Positions 1 through 8,392 of a stretch of DNA of 64,000 bases are shown one piece after another. Origin of the DNA: an uncultured Prevotellaceae bacterium (lineage in GTDB: Bacteria > Bacteroidota > Bacteroidia > Bacteroidales > Bacteroidaceae). Position numbers and translations under genes: made by a program. The notes below the pieces were generated by a model. That model was not told where the DNA came from, did no database searches, and was given only the letters and a program-made list of their open reading frames with translations. Where the stretch lies: contig CALFJG010000039.1 of NCBI GenBank assembly GCA_937877625.1, positions 1-64,000 on the forward strand, in the 5' to 3' direction. Position 1 is the first letter of the stretch. Each line of letters opens with the position of its first letter.

Positions 1-2
1 TG

Positions 3-1202
3 TATGGTCAGCTATTAAATTTGCTTGACAAGGCAAAAATTCTTCGTTTCAGCCGTGAAAACGGTGGTGAGCGGTATGTGAAACACTTTGATGCGTGGCA
101 GCATCTGGTGATAATGCTGTATGCCGTAATCAAGCGCTTCGACTCCCTGCGCGAGATTACGGACTCGATGTTTCCAGAAGCCCGTAAGCTGGCACATCTG
201 GGTGTCAGCCTGATGCCCCGCCGCTCAACCCTGTCAGATGCCAATGCCCGCCGCAAGGAGAGTGTCTTTGAGGCAGTATATCGTGACCTGTATGCCACCT
301 ACAGGGATGAACTTTCATCGGACAGCCGACGCAGGCAGATTCCAGCATGGCTCAAACGCCTTCAAATCATTGATTCTACGACCATCACGCTGTTCTCCAA
401 CCTCATTTTCAAAGGAGTGGGCAGGCATCCTAAGACGGGAAAGAAGAAAGGAGGCATCAAGGTCCATGCAAACATCCATGCCAACGAGGGCGTCCCGTCG
501 GACATCCGCTTCACATCGGCTGCGACCAACGACAGCTTTATGCTCCGCCCGTCAAACTACACCTGTGGGGACATCGTTGCCCTTGACAGGGCATACATCG
601 ACTACGCCAAGTTTGAGGAACTCACACGCAGGGAAGTGACCTATGTCACGAAGATGAAGAAGAACCTAGTCTATGAGACGGAAAGCGATACTATGTACAT
701 GCATCCAGAGGGGGTGATGGGCTACCGAGTGCAGCATGTCGTCTTCCACAAGCACGTCAAGGAGGGTGAGGACATCGCCCATCATGCACGCATCATCACC
801 TATGCGGACATCAAGAAGGGAAAGGCCAGGCTCGTGTCGCTGCTGACCAACGATATGGACATGGAAGCGGGGGACATCGTGGCCATATACCGCAAGAGAT
901 GGGAGATTGAGTTGCTTTTCAAACAGCTGAAGCAGAACTTCCCGCTAAGGTACTTCTACGGTGAGAGCGCAAACGCCATCAAGATACAGGTCTGGGTGAC
1001 ACTCATCGCAAACCTGCTGCTCATGGTCATGCAGAAACGTATCAAGAGGTCATGGAGCTTTTCCAACCTCGCGACCATGTTCCGTATCATGCTCATGTAC
1101 TATGTCAACTGCTACACTTTCTTCGAACAGCCAGAAAAAGACTGGCTCAAAATCATAGAAGCCGACTCTCCACCAGCCGATGAACCAACGCTCTTCGATT
1201 AG
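3..1202 (+). CDS. IS4-family transposase, 5' end cut by window edge
   Basis: DDE transposase of an insertion sequence. Numbering from the TTG at base 21, the catalytic aspartates are D118 (IIDSTTITLF) and D189 (IVALDRAYIDY). The C-terminal YREK signature of the IS4 family is complete: Y290, R293, E297, K304 in YRKRWEIELLFKQLK. The frame is open to the left edge and reads YGQLLNLLDKAK across base 21, so the TTG is not the start and the true N-terminus lies outside the window. No internal stop or frameshift is present, so the element may still be active. The right end probably lies soon after the terminator-like hairpin at 1228-1255. The left end is not visible, so terminal inverted repeats and the target duplication cannot be checked. 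Confidence 0.93.
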   Translation, partial: YGQLLNLLDKAKILRFSRENGGERYVKHFDAWQHLVIMLYAVIKRFDSLREITDSMFPEARKLAHLGVSLMPRRSTLSDANARRKESVFEAVYRDLYATYRDELSSDSRRRQIPAWLKRLQIIDSTTITLFSNLIFKGVGRHPKTGKKKGGIKVHANIHANEGVPSDIRFTSAATNDSFMLRPSNYTCGDIVALDRAYIDYAKFEELTRREVTYVTKMKKNLVYETESDTMYMHPEGVMGYRVQHVVFHKHVKEGEDIAHHARIITYADIKKGKARLVSLLTNDMDMEAGDIVAIYRKRWEIELLFKQLKQNFPLRYFYGESANAIKIQVWVTLIANLLLMVMQKRIKRSWSFSNLATMFRIMLMYYVNCYTFFEQPEKDWLKIIEADSPPADEPTLFD

Positions 1203-1227
1203 GGGGCTTACTTTTTGAAAAAAGAAT

Positions 1228-1267
1228 CCGCAACGCCTATTTATCGGCATTGCGGAAGATAATTTTT
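1228..1267 (+). terminator. hairpin after the transposase
   Basis: CCGCAACGCC (1228-1237) faces GGCATTGCGG (1246-1255) with one mismatch, and TTTTT follows at 1263-1267. It lies 26 bases after the transposase stop. It could be a rho-independent terminator or part of the IS right end. Confidence 0.5.
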
Positions 1268-1284
1268 GCTCATTTGAGTTTTAG

Positions 1285-1449
1285 CGGACACCAATAAATT
1301 TCAATATTTATCAGCTCATATTTGAAACGACACTCAAGATACAGCGTGAGTTACAATGCACTGCAAACTACCAGTTTGTGAACGAAGCGAAGATTTTGCG
1401 AATGATGCGTGGATTACTGATGATTATTTCAGCTGGTTGTTCTTTATGA
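1285..1449 (+). pseudogene. possible 3' remnant of a gene next to the IS
   Basis: A frame without an ATG near its start is open from 1285 to a TGA at 1447-1449 and reads like coding sequence (for example FETTLKIQRELQCTANYQF). It may be the tail of a gene interrupted by the insertion sequence, with the IS edge near the GCGGACACC at 1284-1292. No family is recognised. Chance is not excluded. Confidence 0.2.
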
Positions 1450-1473
1450 AATTCAGGTTTCGAAAGTAGTGAA

Positions 1474-1965
1474 GCCTATCAGTGTTGTAGGTATAGCAAC
1501 CAAGGTGTAACCCTCTGGAAGCGTAGGTGGCTCGCGTGCATCATTTTGCAGGCGAGCCGCGTGCGCTTCTACTGACATCCTCGCCTGCAGGATTTTGCAG
1601 CGAGCCGCGTGTGCGCTCCTATATGCAGACGAGGATGCGTGCGCTCATAGCATAGTCCGACCGTGTTTAAACTTAGTCCGATTGATTTTGAAATCAAAGC
1701 CTTTGATTTTAAAATCAATCGGATTGATTTCAAAATCAATCGGACTAAGTTTAAACACGGTCCGACCTGTTTTCTCTTTCCCGCTTTTGCCCTCCTCAAT
1801 GCGATGTTACGGTTATGATTTAAGTGACAGGAGTGATGAAAACATACCCGTGTTGCAGGCAGAGCATCCTGGGTGCAACTGTCAGGGAGCGTATGCGGCT
1901 CGCTTGCATCCTTTTGCACGCGAGCCGCGTGCGATCTGGCATACGGCTTGCCCGCTTGCCTTAAA
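1474..1965. repeat. composite palindromic repeat, copy A
   Basis: This fills most of the gap before the aldo/keto reductase. Its reverse complement matches 39610-40053 over nearly the whole length, including CAGTGTTGTAGGTATAGCAA, the stretch around GTTACGGTTATGATT, and the GGTGCAACTGTCAGGGAG end. At its centre is a long imperfect palindrome: the arm 1655-1695 pairs with 1726-1766 over about 41 bases, built round TTAGTCCGATTGATTTT. The flanks carry a degenerate repeated module, GCGAGCCGCGTG, about four times. The two strands carry open frames of 125-168 codons, but these are repeat-derived and resemble no protein family I know. Confidence 0.85.
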
Positions 1966-1983
1966 AGGATAAGATTGCTCATT

Positions 1984-3384
1984 TTAATTCCTGGTTCTTA
2001 TCCGCTCTGCAAACAGGTCTATTTTGTGGAGTTCGTCGGGAATGTTGATATTTTGTGGACAATGTGGCTTACACTGCCCGCATCCGATGCAGTGGTCTGC
2101 ACCTCTGAGGCGTGGCACACTACGGTCGGCTCCCACGAGATATTCTCGGCGCAAGCGTGCATAGTCGGGACTCTGCCGGTCAAGAGGCAGACGCCCTTGG
2201 TTCTTTATTTTGTTGTAGTGGACAAAGATGCCCGGAATGTCCACACCATAAGGACAAGGCATACAGTACTTGCAGTTATTACAAGGAATGAGTTCCACGT
2301 CAACAATTTGTCGGGCTATGTCGTAGAGAAACTCGTTGTCTTCATCGCTAAGCGGTGTGAGTGGGCAGTAAGAGAGTAGGTTGTCCTTGAGATGCTCCAT
2401 ATACGTCATTCCACTTAGCACGGTGAGAACGCCGTCGGGCGTGCCGGCATAGCGGAAAGCCCACGAAGCGGTGCTGGCCTGAGGGTTGCGTTGTTTCATT
2501 CGTTCCACGAGGAACGTTGGCACGCTTGCCAGTCGTCCGCCGAGTAGCGGCTCCATAATCACTGCGGGAATGCCGCGTTTCTGTAGTTCGCTGTATAGGT
2601 AGCGGGCATCGGTGTTGCGAGCGTTTATCTCGTTGGCGTAATCCCAATCCAGATAGTTGAGTTCTATTTGCACAAAGTCCCAGTGTATTTCATCGTGGCG
2701 CGAGAGTAGATAGTCGAACACAGCAATATCGCCGTGGTACGAGAAGCCGAGGTTGCGTATGCGTCCTTTTTTGCGTTGCAACAGGCAGTAGTTGAGCATA
2801 CCATTTTCCTCGTATCTACCGCGATAGGCTTCCATACCGCCCATTCCGCAGCCGTGAAGCAAATAGTAGTCGATATAGTCGGTTTGGAGTTCGCGTAGGG
2901 AGTTCTCAAACATCTCTATACTTTCCTTACGTCCCCACGTGTCTTCGTTGAAGTTAGAGAGTTTTGTAGCAATAAAGAACGTGTTTCGGGGGTGTCGCGC
3001 GAGGGCTATACCTGTGGCGTGTTCGCTCTCTCCACGGCAGTAGGCGGGCGAGGTGTCGAAGTAGTTTACGCCGTGCTCAATGGCATAATCCACAAGGCGG
3101 TTTACCATATCTTGGTCAATGTCGGCTTGGCTACCACGTGCCGAGCCGCCATCGGTGGTTGGGAGGCGCATCATACCATAGCCGAGTAACGACACTTTAT
3201 CGCCTGTGGTAGGATTGGTGCGCATCGTCATCTTGCCTTTGGGTGGCTCTTGTTGGTCTTGGTATTCCTTGGTGGCCTCTGCAGATTCTTTTGATTGGCA
3301 TCCGTAAAGAAGAGCCGTGGCAGCGGCGGTGCCAAGACCTAAGCGTTTCAGAAATTCACGGCGGGCTATATGTTTGCGTGTCAT
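1984..3384 (-). CDS. Tat-exported lipoprotein aldo/keto reductase with two ferredoxin-type motifs
   Basis: Predicted NAD(P)H- or ferredoxin-linked oxidoreductase. The N-terminus is a twin-arginine signal (ARREFLKRLGLG, R8 R9) that ends in a lipobox, LLYGC29, so the protein should be exported folded and lipid-anchored outside the inner membrane. The aldo/keto reductase barrel follows: NYFDTSPAY supplies the catalytic Asp and Tyr, IATKL the Lys and LLHG the His. The C-terminal extension carries two cysteine motifs, CNNCKYCMPC (from residue 368) and CIGCGQCKPHCP (from residue 432), typical of [4Fe-4S] sites. It is the last gene of a minus-strand run, 32 bases after the polyferredoxin gene and close to tatA and tatC. 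The substrate is unknown. Family assignment is secure; the electron route is inferred from the neighbours. Confidence 0.93.
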   Translation of the reverse strand: MTRKHIARREFLKRLGLGTAAATALLYGCQSKESAEATKEYQDQQEPPKGKMTMRTNPTTGDKVSLLGYGMMRLPTTDGGSARGSQADIDQDMVNRLVDYAIEHGVNYFDTSPAYCRGESEHATGIALARHPRNTFFIATKLSNFNEDTWGRKESIEMFENSLRELQTDYIDYYLLHGCGMGGMEAYRGRYEENGMLNYCLLQRKKGRIRNLGFSYHGDIAVFDYLLSRHDEIHWDFVQIELNYLDWDYANEINARNTDARYLYSELQKRGIPAVIMEPLLGGRLASVPTFLVERMKQRNPQASTASWAFRYAGTPDGVLTVLSGMTYMEHLKDNLLSYCPLTPLSDEDNEFLYDIARQIVDVELIPCNNCKYCMPCPYGVDIPGIFVHYNKIKNQGRLPLDRQSPDYARLRREYLVGADRSVPRLRGADHCIGCGQCKPHCPQNINIPDELHKIDLFAERIRTRN

Positions 3385-3416
3385 ACTATAGTTTTGTAAA
3401 TAGAAACTGGCGGGGA

Positions 3417-4901
3417 TTAAAGTTCGCGGTGGTTTTCGTGGCCTTCTACATAGATGGCAGCGGTGGGGCGCGCGGGACAGAGGTGTTCACAGGCACCGCA
3501 ACCGATACATTTCTCTGTGTCGATGGCGGGAATGAGGGGAGACGCGGCATCGGCGGCGTTGTGGGGTATCATTGTTATGGCACCTGTGGGACAGTGGCGC
3601 GCGCAGTTTCCGCAACTCACACCATCGGTCAATGGCACACAGTTGAAAGGTATCCACACGGCGTGGCCTATCTGTATGGCTGACTTCTCCGGCGGGAGTA
3701 TCTTTTTTATTGCTCCTGTGGGGCATACCGACGAACAACGGGAACACTCGGGGCGGCAATACCCTTTGTCGTACGACATAGTGGGTTGCATAAAGTGTTT
3801 TAAGTCAGTGCTTGGCCTTAACACATTGTTCGGACATTCCGACACGCAGAGTTGGCACGCTGTGCAGTGCTGTGACATATTGCGCGCCGAGTGTGAGCCG
3901 GGCGGGGTGATGGGCGTGGCACGTTTAGGGCTTACCTTGTCGGCTATAACAGCCAGGCCACCATCTACCTTTTTTTTCTCTTGTGCCAAGGCGGTGCCTG
4001 CAAGGAGCGTTGAGCCGATGAGGAAGGCGCGTTTGCTCTTATCCACACTTTGCGGTGTCTCTGTCTTTTGTAGTGCTTTCTTCTTCCACGACGAACGATA
4101 CACCAAGGCTTTTGTGCTGCAAAGTTCAAAACAATTACCACACACTACACATCGTGTGGCATCTACGCGGTGGTTCTTCGTGTCAATACACGCGGCTTTA
4201 CAGCCACGTGCGCAGCGACCGCAGGTGATGCATTTGTCGGTGTCTATCTGAACCTTAAAGAATGAAAAGTGCGAGAGATAGCCAAGTACGGTGCCTACAG
4301 GACATATAGTGTTGCACCACGTACGCCCGTTACGATAGGACAAAACGGCAATGAGTAGCAATGTGGTGGCGGTAACAGCGATAGGTATCCAGCCATAGAA
4401 CACGTATTCCTCCGAGGATACGGCATAACTATCTATAGCCTCCGCCCCTATAGCCAAGATGTTGTTCCCACCAATCCAAAGGGGCTGAAACAGATGGGTA
4501 ACGATACGCCCAAAGGTGCTATAAGGTGCAATCAAGGCGGCTAATCCAGTGAACCCGGCTACGGTAAGTCCTACAAAGACGATGAGGCAAGCGACACGTA
4601 GCCAGTGTTTTGCCGCAGAGAAGCGATAGCGGGTGCGTTTCTTGCGTAGCCCGAGGCGAGCAAGGAGGTCTTGCATCACGCCAAGCGGACAAATCACAGA
4701 ACAATAAATGCGCCCGAACAATAACGTAAGGACGATAAGCACAGCGACAACGACGACATTTAACGCTAAAAGCGCCGGCAGTAATTGTATCTTAGGCATC
4801 CAGCCGAGAGGTCTGTGGAGTGTGCCCGAAGTATCAAGCAACAATAAGGTGATGCCAATAAAAAAGAGAGCTGCAAGTATTTGTCTTGTTCGTTTGAGCA
4901 T
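3417..4901 (-). CDS. membrane polyferredoxin resembling NapH fused to NapG
   Basis: Predicted quinol-linked electron relay of the inner membrane. Residues 1-215 hold four to five membrane segments and two CxxxCP motifs (C67/C71 and C196/C200), as in NapH. Two cysteine clusters follow (from C224 and C251). A hydrophobic stretch at 290-306 (SKRAFLIGSTLLAGTALA) resembles an uncleaved signal sequence without the second arginine, and then come four more cysteine clusters (from C346, C382, C421 and C465) in a NapG-like region. The total of six ferredoxin-type sites in 494 residues fits NapH plus NapG in one chain. No napA or napB is nearby. The next gene is the Tat-dependent Fe-S aldo/keto reductase, the likely electron acceptor (inference). 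An alternative reading is a general RnfB/NapH-like ferredoxin protein. Confidence 0.88.
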   Translation of the reverse strand: MLKRTRQILAALFFIGITLLLLDTSGTLHRPLGWMPKIQLLPALLALNVVVVAVLIVLTLLFGRIYCSVICPLGVMQDLLARLGLRKKRTRYRFSAAKHWLRVACLIVFVGLTVAGFTGLAALIAPYSTFGRIVTHLFQPLWIGGNNILAIGAEAIDSYAVSSEEYVFYGWIPIAVTATTLLLIAVLSYRNGRTWCNTICPVGTVLGYLSHFSFFKVQIDTDKCITCGRCARGCKAACIDTKNHRVDATRCVVCGNCFELCSTKALVYRSSWKKKALQKTETPQSVDKSKRAFLIGSTLLAGTALAQEKKKVDGGLAVIADKVSPKRATPITPPGSHSARNMSQHCTACQLCVSECPNNVLRPSTDLKHFMQPTMSYDKGYCRPECSRCSSVCPTGAIKKILPPEKSAIQIGHAVWIPFNCVPLTDGVSCGNCARHCPTGAITMIPHNAADAASPLIPAIDTEKCIGCGACEHLCPARPTAAIYVEGHENHREL

Positions 4902-5001
4902 AGAAGAAAAAGAACGTTGTTTTCTTTGTTGTTAAAGTGTATCGGACGTAGTGTGAAAACCGTGAAAGGGCATTAGGCCATTAGCTTTTCCGAAATTTGA
5001 G

Positions 5002-5733
5002 TTAGCCGGTCTTTGAAATCACTAAAATGCTAAGTTCGTAGAGCAGGTAGATAGGTAGTGAAACGATGAATAGCGAAAAGGGGTCGCCCGTAGGGGTGAT
5101 AACGGCTGCCACAACGAGGATAGCAACGAAAGTGTGGCGACGATAGCGGCGCATTACATCAATGGTGAGAAGACCTGTGCGTGACAAGAAAAAACACACC
5201 ACGGGTAGTTCAAACACCAGACCCATTACTAAACCTAAGCCCAGCAGTGTGTCTGTGTACGATTGCAGCGTGAGCATATTGCTCACCTCGGGACTCACTT
5301 GGTATGTACCTAAGAAGCGCACTGTAAGCGGAAAGACAAAAAAGAAATTGACGAGTGTGCCGATAAGAAACATCACGTAGGAGGCACACACCAACTGTAA
5401 CGCCAAAACTTTTTCTCGCTGATAAAGCCCCGGTGCTACAAACTTAGCCACTACGTATATAATATATGGAGAGGAGAAGAGTATTCCCACATAAAAGGCG
5501 GTGCGCAGATGAACAAAGAATTGTTCGGTAAGTCCTGTGTTCACCAGGTTGATGCGAAAGTCTGCTGGGGCATCTATAAGGCGATAAGTGAGGAACTCGC
5601 TATGGGTGGGGGCTAACAATATCTTAAACAAATCATCGCCGAGCAAGAACGCTGCCACGCTACACAGAGTGACAGCCAATAGCGCACGGATAAGCACGAA
5701 GCGCAGTTCTTCAAGATGATCCCAAAAGGTCAT
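5002..5733 (-). CDS. tatC: Sec-independent protein translocase TatC
   Basis: Core receptor subunit of the twin-arginine translocase in the inner membrane. It starts MTFWDHLEELRFVLIRALLA, the family's N-terminal signature with the conserved signal-binding Glu residues, and has six predicted membrane helices. FVAPGLYQREK and the VITPTGDPFSLF motif near the end are characteristic. Length 243 is normal. The ATG overlaps the tatA stop by four bases, so the two are translationally coupled. No tatB is visible, which fits a minimal TatA-TatC system. The Tat substrate encoded two genes downstream is an obvious cargo. Confidence 0.96.
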   Translation of the reverse strand: MTFWDHLEELRFVLIRALLAVTLCSVAAFLLGDDLFKILLAPTHSEFLTYRLIDAPADFRINLVNTGLTEQFFVHLRTAFYVGILFSSPYIIYVVAKFVAPGLYQREKVLALQLVCASYVMFLIGTLVNFFFVFPLTVRFLGTYQVSPEVSNMLTLQSYTDTLLGLGLVMGLVFELPVVCFFLSRTGLLTIDVMRRYRRHTFVAILVVAAVITPTGDPFSLFIVSLPIYLLYELSILVISKTG

Positions 5734-5924
5734 TTGTTAGCCTGGTTGTCTTCTGCATTTTGTGCTGTTTTGTCGTCGGCTGGCACATCGCTGTTCATGC
5801 CTTCTTTGAAATTCTTTACGCCGCGTCCGAGGCTTTTCATAAGTTCGGGAATACGTTTGCCACCGAAAAGCAAGAGTACGATAAGTGCGATGACAATGAT
5901 TTCAGGAAGTCTTAGTCCAAACAT
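5730..5924 (-). CDS. tatA: Sec-independent protein translocase TatA
   Basis: Pore-forming subunit of the Tat translocase. It is 64 residues long: a single membrane helix (MFGLRLPEIIVIALIVLLLF), the FGGKRIPELMKSLGRGVKNF hinge and amphipathic helix, then a short acidic and polar tail. This is the standard TatA/E plan. It lies immediately before tatC, overlapping it by four bases, and five bases after the ECF-type gene, so it is part of one operon. Confidence 0.95.
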   Translation of the reverse strand: MFGLRLPEIIVIALIVLLLFGGKRIPELMKSLGRGVKNFKEGMNSDVPADDKTAQNAEDNQANK

Positions 5925-5928
5925 AAGT

Positions 5929-6435
5929 TTAACGTCTTAAGTCATTAAGTGTGAGTAAAAAGTATCCACAAAAAATATGTAGCAACAATCCAGGTAGTCC
6001 GATGCGGAAGTCCTGGAAGCCATTGGCGAACGAACCTATAAGTATTGACTCTATGAGCGAGCCAAGGAGTTGGTAGGCAAATACAACGCCAAAAAGCAAG
6101 AGAAGGCTCACTCTCTTAAAGCGTTGGGCGATATATGCTGCGCAGAGTGCGAGCAGAGCGGATTTTATAAGAATGAAAGGCAACACAGCGGGTAGCGGCA
6201 TACCAAACAACAGGGTATTGGCAATCGGTGTAGCGATGGCTGTGGTTAAGCCTACTTGGTAGCCATATTTATACGCCGCGATGAGTGTGAAGAAGTAGAT
6301 AGGCAATAAGATGAGTCCGCCTTGAGGCAGGAGGTGGCATAGTTGTGGCAGCATCAATCCGCCCACCACAAAGGCTGTGGTAATAAGCAAGGCACGTGTG
6401 TGGCGCAGGGAGAGGGTGTGGAGTGTAGTCGTCAT
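5929..6435 (-). CDS. ECF-transporter S-component-like membrane protein
   Basis: A 168-residue protein with five to six hydrophobic helices and short loops, the plan of substrate-binding S components of energy-coupling-factor vitamin and cofactor transporters. The first half contains the small-residue-rich segment GLTTAIATPIANTLLFGMPL often seen in this group. No EcfA ATPase or EcfT gene is in the window, so it would depend on shared ECF modules elsewhere or act alone. The ATG overlaps the stop of the DUF1893 gene by four bases. The substrate cannot be told from sequence. Confidence 0.75.
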   Translation of the reverse strand: MTTTLHTLSLRHTRALLITTAFVVGGLMLPQLCHLLPQGGLILLPIYFFTLIAAYKYGYQVGLTTAIATPIANTLLFGMPLPAVLPFILIKSALLALCAAYIAQRFKRVSLLLLFGVVFAYQLLGSLIESILIGSFANGFQDFRIGLPGLLLHIFCGYFLLTLNDLRR

Positions 6436-6887
6436 AAGTTTGTGTGTTGTGGTTTTGCTGTTTTGTTTCGTTGGAGTCTTCTTTGTTCGAAGTGTGTCCT
6501 AAGCAAGCGTTCGGCTTCCTCGGCTGTTTGTGCAGATTGTGTGATTTCTTCTAACGGGCAGCAATCATCGCCCTGGCATTGTACGATGCGTTCTACTTGA
6601 TGCGCACAGCCGTAGGTTATGCCTGCCGCTTGGAGGAAAGGCACGGCTTGTCGGCTCATCACTTCTGCCCACACACACTTCACCCCTCCTCGAGCCATTA
6701 GCGCAGCGGCTGCCCGGCCTACTACTTTGTCGGCGACAGAGGCCTTGTCAAGGGGGTGCGCAGCGTTGTCGAGTAGTGCTATTAAGTCGCGTACGCCTTT
6801 TTGGTGGTAGGTGGTTACCGAGCCAAACTTGTCGCGCACAACAAGGGAGCAATCGTGTTGTTTAAGTAATTGAATAAGGCTGTTCAT
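6432..6887 (-). CDS. DUF1893 domain protein
   Basis: A 151-residue soluble protein of the DUF1893 family, which has a cytidine-deaminase-like fold in solved members such as TM1506 (family knowledge). The visible core is CSLVVRDKFGSVTTYHQKGVRDL, then LLDNAAHPLDKASVADKVVGRAAAALM and WAEVMSRQAVPFLQAAGITYG. The C-terminal part has a cysteine pair and a Glu-rich tail. Its function is not known. It lies 11 bases after radA and overlaps the S-component gene, so it is in the radA-tat operon. In Bacteroidales this family is often found beside S-component-like genes (recollection, not checked). Confidence 0.85.
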   Translation of the reverse strand: MNSLIQLLKQHDCSLVVRDKFGSVTTYHQKGVRDLIALLDNAAHPLDKASVADKVVGRAAAALMARGGVKCVWAEVMSRQAVPFLQAAGITYGCAHQVERIVQCQGDDCCPLEEITQSAQTAEEAERLLRTHFEQRRLQRNKTAKPQHTNL

Positions 6888-6898
6888 CGTGCTGCTTG

Positions 6899-8281
6899 TT
6901 ATCCGAAGAGTACACGCAGTGCTTCTTCTACACGTGTGGCAGGTGTTATTTCTAAGTGCGCAGGTTTATGTTCTAATGCGTCTTGGTTGGCTGCGGGTAT
7001 TATCATCTGTTTGAAGCCGAGTTTTGCGGCCTCGGCCACGCGCTGTGTGATACGTGTGACGGGGCGCAGTTCTCCACTTAGGCCTACCTCGCCTGTCAGG
7101 CATATACCAAGGGGAATAGGAGTGTCCACATTGCTGGAGAGTACGGCACTTATTACGCTGAGGTCGATAGCCGTGTCGCTCACACGTAGCCCGCCTGCAA
7201 TGTTGAGGAACACGTCTTTTTGTGCAAGTTTGAAGCCTACACGCTTCTCTAAAACAGCCAGAAGCATATTAAGTCGTCGGCCATCAAAGCCTGTGCAGGA
7301 GCGTTGGGCAGTGCCGTAGGCTGCGGTTGATACAAGAGCCTGTGTTTCTATGAGGAAGGGGCGCACACCTTCTAATGCTGCTGCTACGGCGATGCCACTG
7401 AGCGGCTCGCTGTCGGGGTGGCGAAGCAGTCCGGAGGGGTTTTCTACGGCGTGAAGGCCATCGGAGCGCATCTCGTAAATGCCTATCTCGTGAGTGCTAC
7501 CGAAGCGGTTTTTACCCACACGCAGTAGGCGGTAGAGATAGTGGCGATCGCCTTCAAACTGCAAGACGGTGTCAACGATGTGTTCCAACACCTTTGGACC
7601 GGCAATGGCACCGTCTTTTGTGATATGCCCGATAAGTACTACGGGGATGCCGCTCTCTTTGGCAAAGCGGAGCAATAGCGTGGCACATTCGCGTATTTGC
7701 GACACTGTGCCTGGCGCGGCATCAAGAGCAGAACTATAGATTGTCTGAATGGAATCTACGATGAGTAACGCGGGATGTAGGTTTTTTGTGTAGGCAAAGA
7801 GACGCTCTATCTCGGTTTCGCACACGAGAAAGAGGTTGTCGGTGGTTTTACCCAGACGGTCGGCGCGCAGTTTTATTTGTTGTTCGCTTTCTTCGCCACT
7901 GACGTAGAGTACGGTGCGGTCGTGGATGCTCAACACGGTTTGTAGCAGCAACGTACTCTTGCCTATGCCGGGCTCTCCGCCGAGCAATGTCAGTGAGCCT
8001 GCCACCAGCCCGCCGCCTAATACGCGTGATAACTCTTGGTCGGCCAAGATCATTCGCGGCTCGGCCTGGGCAGTAATTTCTGAGAGGCGCACGGGTGTCT
8101 TGTTGATGGTATTTGCTGCCACACCCATCGCCACGGCGGTGGAGGCACGGTGGGGCTCGGGGGCAAGAGTCATTTCCTTAAACGAGTTCCAAGCACCACA
8201 CTGTGGGCAACGACCCACCCACTTTGGTTCATCGTGACCACATTGATCACATACATACACGGTCTTTTGTTTCTTAGCCAT
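6899..8281 (-). CDS. radA: DNA repair protein RadA
   Basis: RecA-like ATPase that promotes branch migration during recombinational repair. The N-terminal zinc finger is VCDQCGHDEPKWVGRCPQCG, Walker A is GGEPGIGKSTLL, and the RadA-specific KNRFG motif is in VGKNRFGSTHEIG. A Lon-protease-like domain without protease function ends the protein (GLSGELRPVTRITQRVAEA). I chose the ATG at 8281 (MAKKQKTVYVC) because the finger normally begins within about ten residues. A longer frame opens at 8341 but adds an unconserved 20-residue leader. Length 460 is normal. Confidence 0.97.
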   Translation of the reverse strand: MAKKQKTVYVCDQCGHDEPKWVGRCPQCGAWNSFKEMTLAPEPHRASTAVAMGVAANTINKTPVRLSEITAQAEPRMILADQELSRVLGGGLVAGSLTLLGGEPGIGKSTLLLQTVLSIHDRTVLYVSGEESEQQIKLRADRLGKTTDNLFLVCETEIERLFAYTKNLHPALLIVDSIQTIYSSALDAAPGTVSQIRECATLLLRFAKESGIPVVLIGHITKDGAIAGPKVLEHIVDTVLQFEGDRHYLYRLLRVGKNRFGSTHEIGIYEMRSDGLHAVENPSGLLRHPDSEPLSGIAVAAALEGVRPFLIETQALVSTAAYGTAQRSCTGFDGRRLNMLLAVLEKRVGFKLAQKDVFLNIAGGLRVSDTAIDLSVISAVLSSNVDTPIPLGICLTGEVGLSGELRPVTRITQRVAEAAKLGFKQMIIPAANQDALEHKPAHLEITPATRVEEALRVLFG

Positions 8282-8392
8282 GTCTAAATGAAAGATATTA
8301 CGGAATAGCCTATAACCGCTGAGCCTTGCTATGGCTTTCAAGAAAAGTCAATCGTTAGATTTTGGTCAATTATCTTTTGTCAACAAAATCAG

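Noticed and set aside
1569..1982. 137-codon minus-strand and 125-168-codon plus-strand frames
   Set aside because: They are translations of the palindromic repeat (runs of LILKSIGL); a second copy at 39.6 kb does not keep the frames.
4039..4047. DnaA-box-like TTATCCACA
   Set aside because: A single match inside the polyferredoxin gene, with no cluster or AT-rich region, so there is no case for an origin.
3454..4251. 265-codon frame on the plus strand
   Set aside because: It is antisense to the polyferredoxin gene, whose cysteine motifs and membrane helices are clear on the other strand.
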